Under the pieces are notes generated by a model, which searched no databases, had not been told where the DNA came from, and worked only from the letters and a program-made list of their open reading frames with translations. 64,000 bases of DNA from Holacanthus passer. Its lineage: Eukaryota; Chordata; Actinopteri; Pomacanthidae. Both the position numbers and the translations under genes were made by a program. Positions 60,422 to 64,000 of this stretch are shown in pieces (position 1 is the first letter of the stretch; each line of letters begins with the position of its first letter). The stretch lies in NCBI GenBank assembly GCA_025331565.1, contig JAFREQ010000025.1, forward strand, positions 2,914,001 through 2,978,000, written 5' to 3'.

Positions 60422-61262
60422 AGTAAAAATTACTTCCATCTAAAATGTAGTGGCAGCATTAAACGGAAATATTCAAGTAAGGTTCACTCAAAATTGTACT
60501 TAAATACAGTGCTTGAGTACATGTACTATGTTCCTTTCCACCACTGATGTTGACCTCTTCAAAAATTAACATACACAGGTAGAAATCAATTTAATATTTG
60601 TACATTTAAAAAGCCACTCAATAAAGCTCAAGAAGCACTAATATGTAAACAGCATTGTGAGGCTGTAGCTGGTCCACATGGAGAGAATGTAACTCCTACA
60701 TAATCTATTAAGATGCATCATTTTGTATGTATATGCTTTGTATGTAAAATCTGTATCTGCAAACAATCCAATAACTAAAAAGTATAATATTTCCATCTAA
60801 CACGCAGTGGCAGCATTTAACAGAAATACTCAAGCAAAGTACACTCAAAATACAGTACTGGAGTACATGCACATAGTTCCTTTACACCAATGATGTACAA
60901 AAATGTATATACACTGGTAGAAATCAATTTAGTAATGTTACATGAAAAAAACACTCAGTAACAGAAGCACTAATATGTGAGCAGCATTGTGAGGTTGTAG
61001 CTGGTCAAGGTGGAGAAAATGTCTTGCATGTGATGATGCATCATATTTTATAACTGATCATATGTTTGTATGAAAAATTTCCAAACAATGAAATAACTGA
61101 GCTTAATATTTACCTCTGAAATGTAGTGGCAGCCTTTAATAGAAACACTCAAGCAAAGTACTTAAATACAGTACTTGAGTACTTAGTTCCTTTCCATCAC
61201 TGATGTTGACCTTTTAAAAAACTAATACACACAGGTAGAAATCAATTTACCATTTCTACATA
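60422..61262 (-). repeat. Three tandem copies of the 'TACTTTTACTTAAGTA' repeat
   Basis: Units start at about 60422, 60780 and 61092. Each has a GTAGTGGCAGCATT or similar block, CAAGTAAGG or CAAGCAAAGTAC, GTACTTGAGTAC, and AGGTAGAAATCAATTTA. The first two also share GCACTAATATGT and GCATTGTGAGG. The third is truncated. Reverse orientation relative to 30250-30595. Confidence 0.75.
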
Positions 61263-61730
61263 AAAGTCTACACTAACAGTAATCAGGACATGTGTAATGC
61301 AGCCCTGCCTGATGTGTGTGTTGTCACTGGGACCATAAATAACTCACTGCCCCCTCATGTCAACTCATGGCTGTTGGTTTGCTCCCAATCACTTCAACAA
61401 CGTGACAGATCCAAATGACAGAAGAGGTCATAAAAGTTAGCCTTCACAGGTAAATCAGTCAGATCGACGGCATCATGGTGTGTTTTTTTTTACAACAGCA
61501 TTTAAAGCGACTTCACCTTCAGCTCCTAACCTGCTGATACAGAGCTAACTGCTACACACCTGGAGGACGGAAACTCACTTTTCCACCAGTCAATATGTGC
61601 TTTAAAACACCTATAATATAACATTAAACACAAGCCAGATGCACGACTAAAAGTCTGAAACAGCTTTGCGTGATGTGTGTTCAGATAAACGAGGTGAATT
61701 AGCTCAAGTCGAGACCGAAACTCGTCTTAC

Positions 61731-61900
61731 CTGTGAAGGTTGTTTTCCGGAAGCGGCTAACGCGTCGCTAGCTAAAAACAAAGAGAGCACAGTGAAGTCG
61801 GCGGGTAATGAATGTAAAAGAGCCCAAAGTGTGAACATCATCCACACAGCTCAGGGTCTGTGGCGGGGTTTTACCGCATTGCTGTCGGTGGAGGAGCTCG
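61731..61900 (-). other. lnx2b: Candidate lnx non-coding first exon and CpG promoter
   Basis: A near-perfect minus-strand donor CAG|GTAAGA lies at 61731/61730 in a locally CpG-bearing block that has an ETS-like CCGGAA/TTCCGG site about 15-20 bases upstream of it. It is the best upstream donor I see for the acceptor at 56162. The right limit is a guess. Confidence 0.45.
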
Positions 61901-62043
61901 GTCCAGCTCCAGGTGTAGCTCTGGTTCAGCCTACAGGCGGAGGCTGGGCGACTTTCCCAGTTTCGAGCAAACACAGTTGAACGACAAGAGGCGAACAGGA
62001 AGGAGAAGAAGTTCATGCAGGTGTACACAACTATCATCTGTCA

Positions 62044-62063
62044 GTGTGTGTGTGTGTGTGTGT
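62044..62063. repeat. (GT)n microsatellite
   Basis: About ten GT units immediately before the minisatellite. Confidence 0.85.
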
Positions 62064-62084
62064 GCTCATTTATCATGTGTAGCA

Positions 62085-63005
62085 GAGGTCTGTTAGTATT
62101 AATGGTCTGTTAGTGTGTGCATCAGTCATCTGTTATAATACTTGTACCAATACCTGTATTAATGTTCTGCTATAATGTGTGTGTTAATGGTCTGTTACAG
62201 TGTGTGTATCAATCATCTGTTATGATATTTGTATCAATGACCTGTATTAATGATCTGTTACAGTGTGTATCAATCATCTGTTATAATTTGCATTAATGAT
62301 CTGTTACAGTTTGTATCTCTGCTCTGTTACAGTGTGTATTAATACTCTGTTACAGTGTGTATTAATGCTTTGTTACAGTGTCTATCACTGATCTGTTACA
62401 GTGTGTATTAATATTCTGTTACAGTGTGTGTCTGATCTGTTACAGTGTGCATGTCAATCATCTGTTATAATGTGTATCTATGATCTGTTAGTGTGTATAT
62501 CTGCTCTGTTATAGTGTATATTTATGATCTGTTACAGTGTGTATTAATATTCTGTTACAGTGTATATCTGCTCTGTTACAGTGTGTATTAATACACTGTT
62601 ACAGTGTGTGTCTGCTCTGTTATAGTGTGTATTAATACTCTGTTACAGTGTGTGTCTGCTCTGTTACAGTATATATTAATACTCTGTTACAGTGTGTATT
62701 AATACTCAGATACCGTGTGTATCAATGCTCTGTTATGGTGTGTGTCTGCTCTGTTACAGTATATATTAATACTCTGTTGCAGTGTGTATTAATGCTCAGT
62801 TACAGTGTGTATTAATACTCACTTACAGTGTGTACTAATACTCAGATACAGTGTGTATCAATGCTCTGTTACAGTGTGCATCACCGATCTGTTAATGTGT
62901 GTATTAATCTGTTATAGTGTGAATCTGTGCTCTGATAGTGTGTATTAATGCTACAGTGTGTTTCTGCTCTGGTACAGTGTGTACCTCTATTCTGTTAGTG
63001 TGTAT
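62085..63005. repeat. Minisatellite, about 23-bp unit
   Basis: About forty imperfect units of the type CTGTTACAGTGTGTATTAAT plus a few bases; variants carry TATCTGCT, TATCAATGAT or a shortened unit. Units differ in length and sequence, most homogeneous around 62300-62880. No coding frame is kept. Confidence 0.95.
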
Positions 63006-63434
63006 CCATAAATGCAGTGTTACCTTGCATCTTGCATAGAGAATAGTACATTAAAACAACAATACAATACCTTAATGGCATGTTAATATCTAACATATGA
63101 ATTTAAATGTAAAATGAATGGTTTTCTGAAAGGACATTGGACTTGGACATCCTTCTTTTTATATACTGGTGAAAGATGTATTATTTGTAATACTATAGTA
63201 CAAAAAACAATCAGAGATTGCAGTAGGTCTAACGAACAATGGAAAACTGACTTTTATTATATCCCACCTTGTCTATTAATAGTAATAATTTCCCTTCTTT
63301 CTCTGCAGATCAAAACAAGGACAACAAAGCTGAACAGAGAGAGGTAAAAACTAAATATAAAACCATTATTACCTACAAGTAGGTGACATATAGGTGTATA
63401 TATGAATATTTATGAATGTTTTGTATTGCTCAAT
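63006..63434. other. Right-edge sequence, no gene
   Basis: AT-rich, with an open frame at 63114-63347 that has no family match. Confidence 0.4.
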
Positions 63435-63780
63435 TTGAAGTAGTTGTACTTTACTTGAGTGTTTCCATTTTATACTACTTTATCCTTTTACTGTGCCACA
63501 TTTATTGGACATGTTTAGTTACTAGTTACTTTGCAGATTTATATTATTGATAAAAATATAAACTAGATAATAAATTAGGATATATTAATAAGGTATTATA
63601 CAAGTAATTAGAATTAGCTTCACCTTTACAGTGGCACCATTAACATAAACATTGATAAACCACTAATTTTAATCTAGTAAAATAATTCTGCATTGTGAGT
63701 AATATTACTTTTGGTACTTTGAGTATATTTTGATGCCTATTGATACTAGTTACTTTATATTGTCACTCTTTGCTCAGTAC
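63435..63780 (+). repeat. Dispersed 'TACTTTTACTTAAGTA' repeat
   Basis: TACTTTACTTGAGTGTTTCC, CCACATTTATTGGACATGTT, TAGTTACTAGTTACTTTGCA and GAGTAATATTACTTTTGGTA in family order. Confidence 0.65.
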
Positions 63781-64000
63781 TTGCCTACATTTCCAAACGT
63801 CCTATCTAATCAAAACATCTGTAGTAAGTACACGAACACCTGGATGATGCTGAATAGAAAAATACAATTTTGCCAGTGTAAAGGACTGTGAACACACGGT
63901 GTAAAGACCACGGTGAAACACGGTGTAAAGCAGCATACCCCCTGCAGAATAGAAGGGAAGTCTCTGTGCCATAAAACGTGCCTGTGAAAGCCTGTTTCCC

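Larger units (their letters stand above)
56162..61730 (-). other. Presumed long 5' intron of lnx
   Basis: 5.6 kb between the acceptor of the first coding exon and the candidate first exon. It holds several repeats listed separately. No protein-coding exon recognised on either strand. Confidence 0.4.

Noticed and set aside
62085..63005. CRISPR-like array
   Set aside because: Units are imperfect, directly adjacent without unique spacers of constant size, and lie in a vertebrate genome: it is a minisatellite.
1..64000. tRNA, rRNA and microRNA genes
   Set aside because: I looked for cloverleaf B-box phrases and known small-RNA signatures and found none I could defend; a covariance-model search would be decisive.

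Overview
This is vertebrate, almost certainly teleost fish, genomic DNA. Coding exons are short with GT-AG introns, the proteins match vertebrate families residue for residue over long stretches, and the non-coding DNA is AT-rich and full of repeat types common in ray-finned fish. I recognise four protein-coding genes, all from the ParaHox D-type neighbourhood: a VEGF receptor tyrosine kinase (kdrl, + strand), the caudal homeobox gene cdx4 (+), the cysteine-rich hydrophobic domain gene chic1 (+), and a RING/PDZ ubiquitin ligase of the Ligand-of-Numb family (lnx, probably lnx2b, - strand). Exon boundaries were set by hand from reading frame, splice consensus and family knowledge. No search was run.

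Layout. 1-23.3 kb: the 3' half of kdrl, 16 coding exons from the last Ig domain through transmembrane segment, juxtamembrane region, split kinase and C-terminal tail, then a 2.1 kb 3'UTR; the 5' half lies off the left edge. 23.3-33.3 kb: intergenic, mostly dispersed repeats, including two copies of one DNA transposon family in opposite orientation, one of them nested inside another repeat. 33.4-36.95 kb: complete cdx4 in three exons (271 aa). 37.8-43.65 kb: complete chic1 in six exons (174 aa). 45.2-61.8 kb: lnx on the minus strand, nine coding exons (about 690 aa if the frame were intact), with a 5'UTR part and a probable upstream non-coding exon near 61.73 kb. chic1 and lnx are tail to tail. 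62.1-63.0 kb: a minisatellite of about 23 bp units.

kdrl is an endothelial receptor kinase, cdx4 a posterior patterning and blood-specification transcription factor, chic1 a palmitoylated membrane-associated protein, and lnx a cytoplasmic E3 ligase and scaffold. They are not an operon; their grouping is inherited from the ancestral ParaHox neighbourhood (homeobox gene, receptor tyrosine kinase, CHIC, LNX) that was duplicated in early vertebrates.

The strongest unexpected observations are: a one-base frameshift in the last PDZ domain of lnx, at a C5/G5 run at 46929-46933; a kdrl tail that mixes KDR-like and FLT1-like signatures, as expected for a fourth VEGFR class lost from placental mammals; a nested transposon insertion at 28.2 kb; and an old L2-type LINE end lying about 75 bp from a kdrl splice acceptor. 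I saw no previously undescribed biological system.
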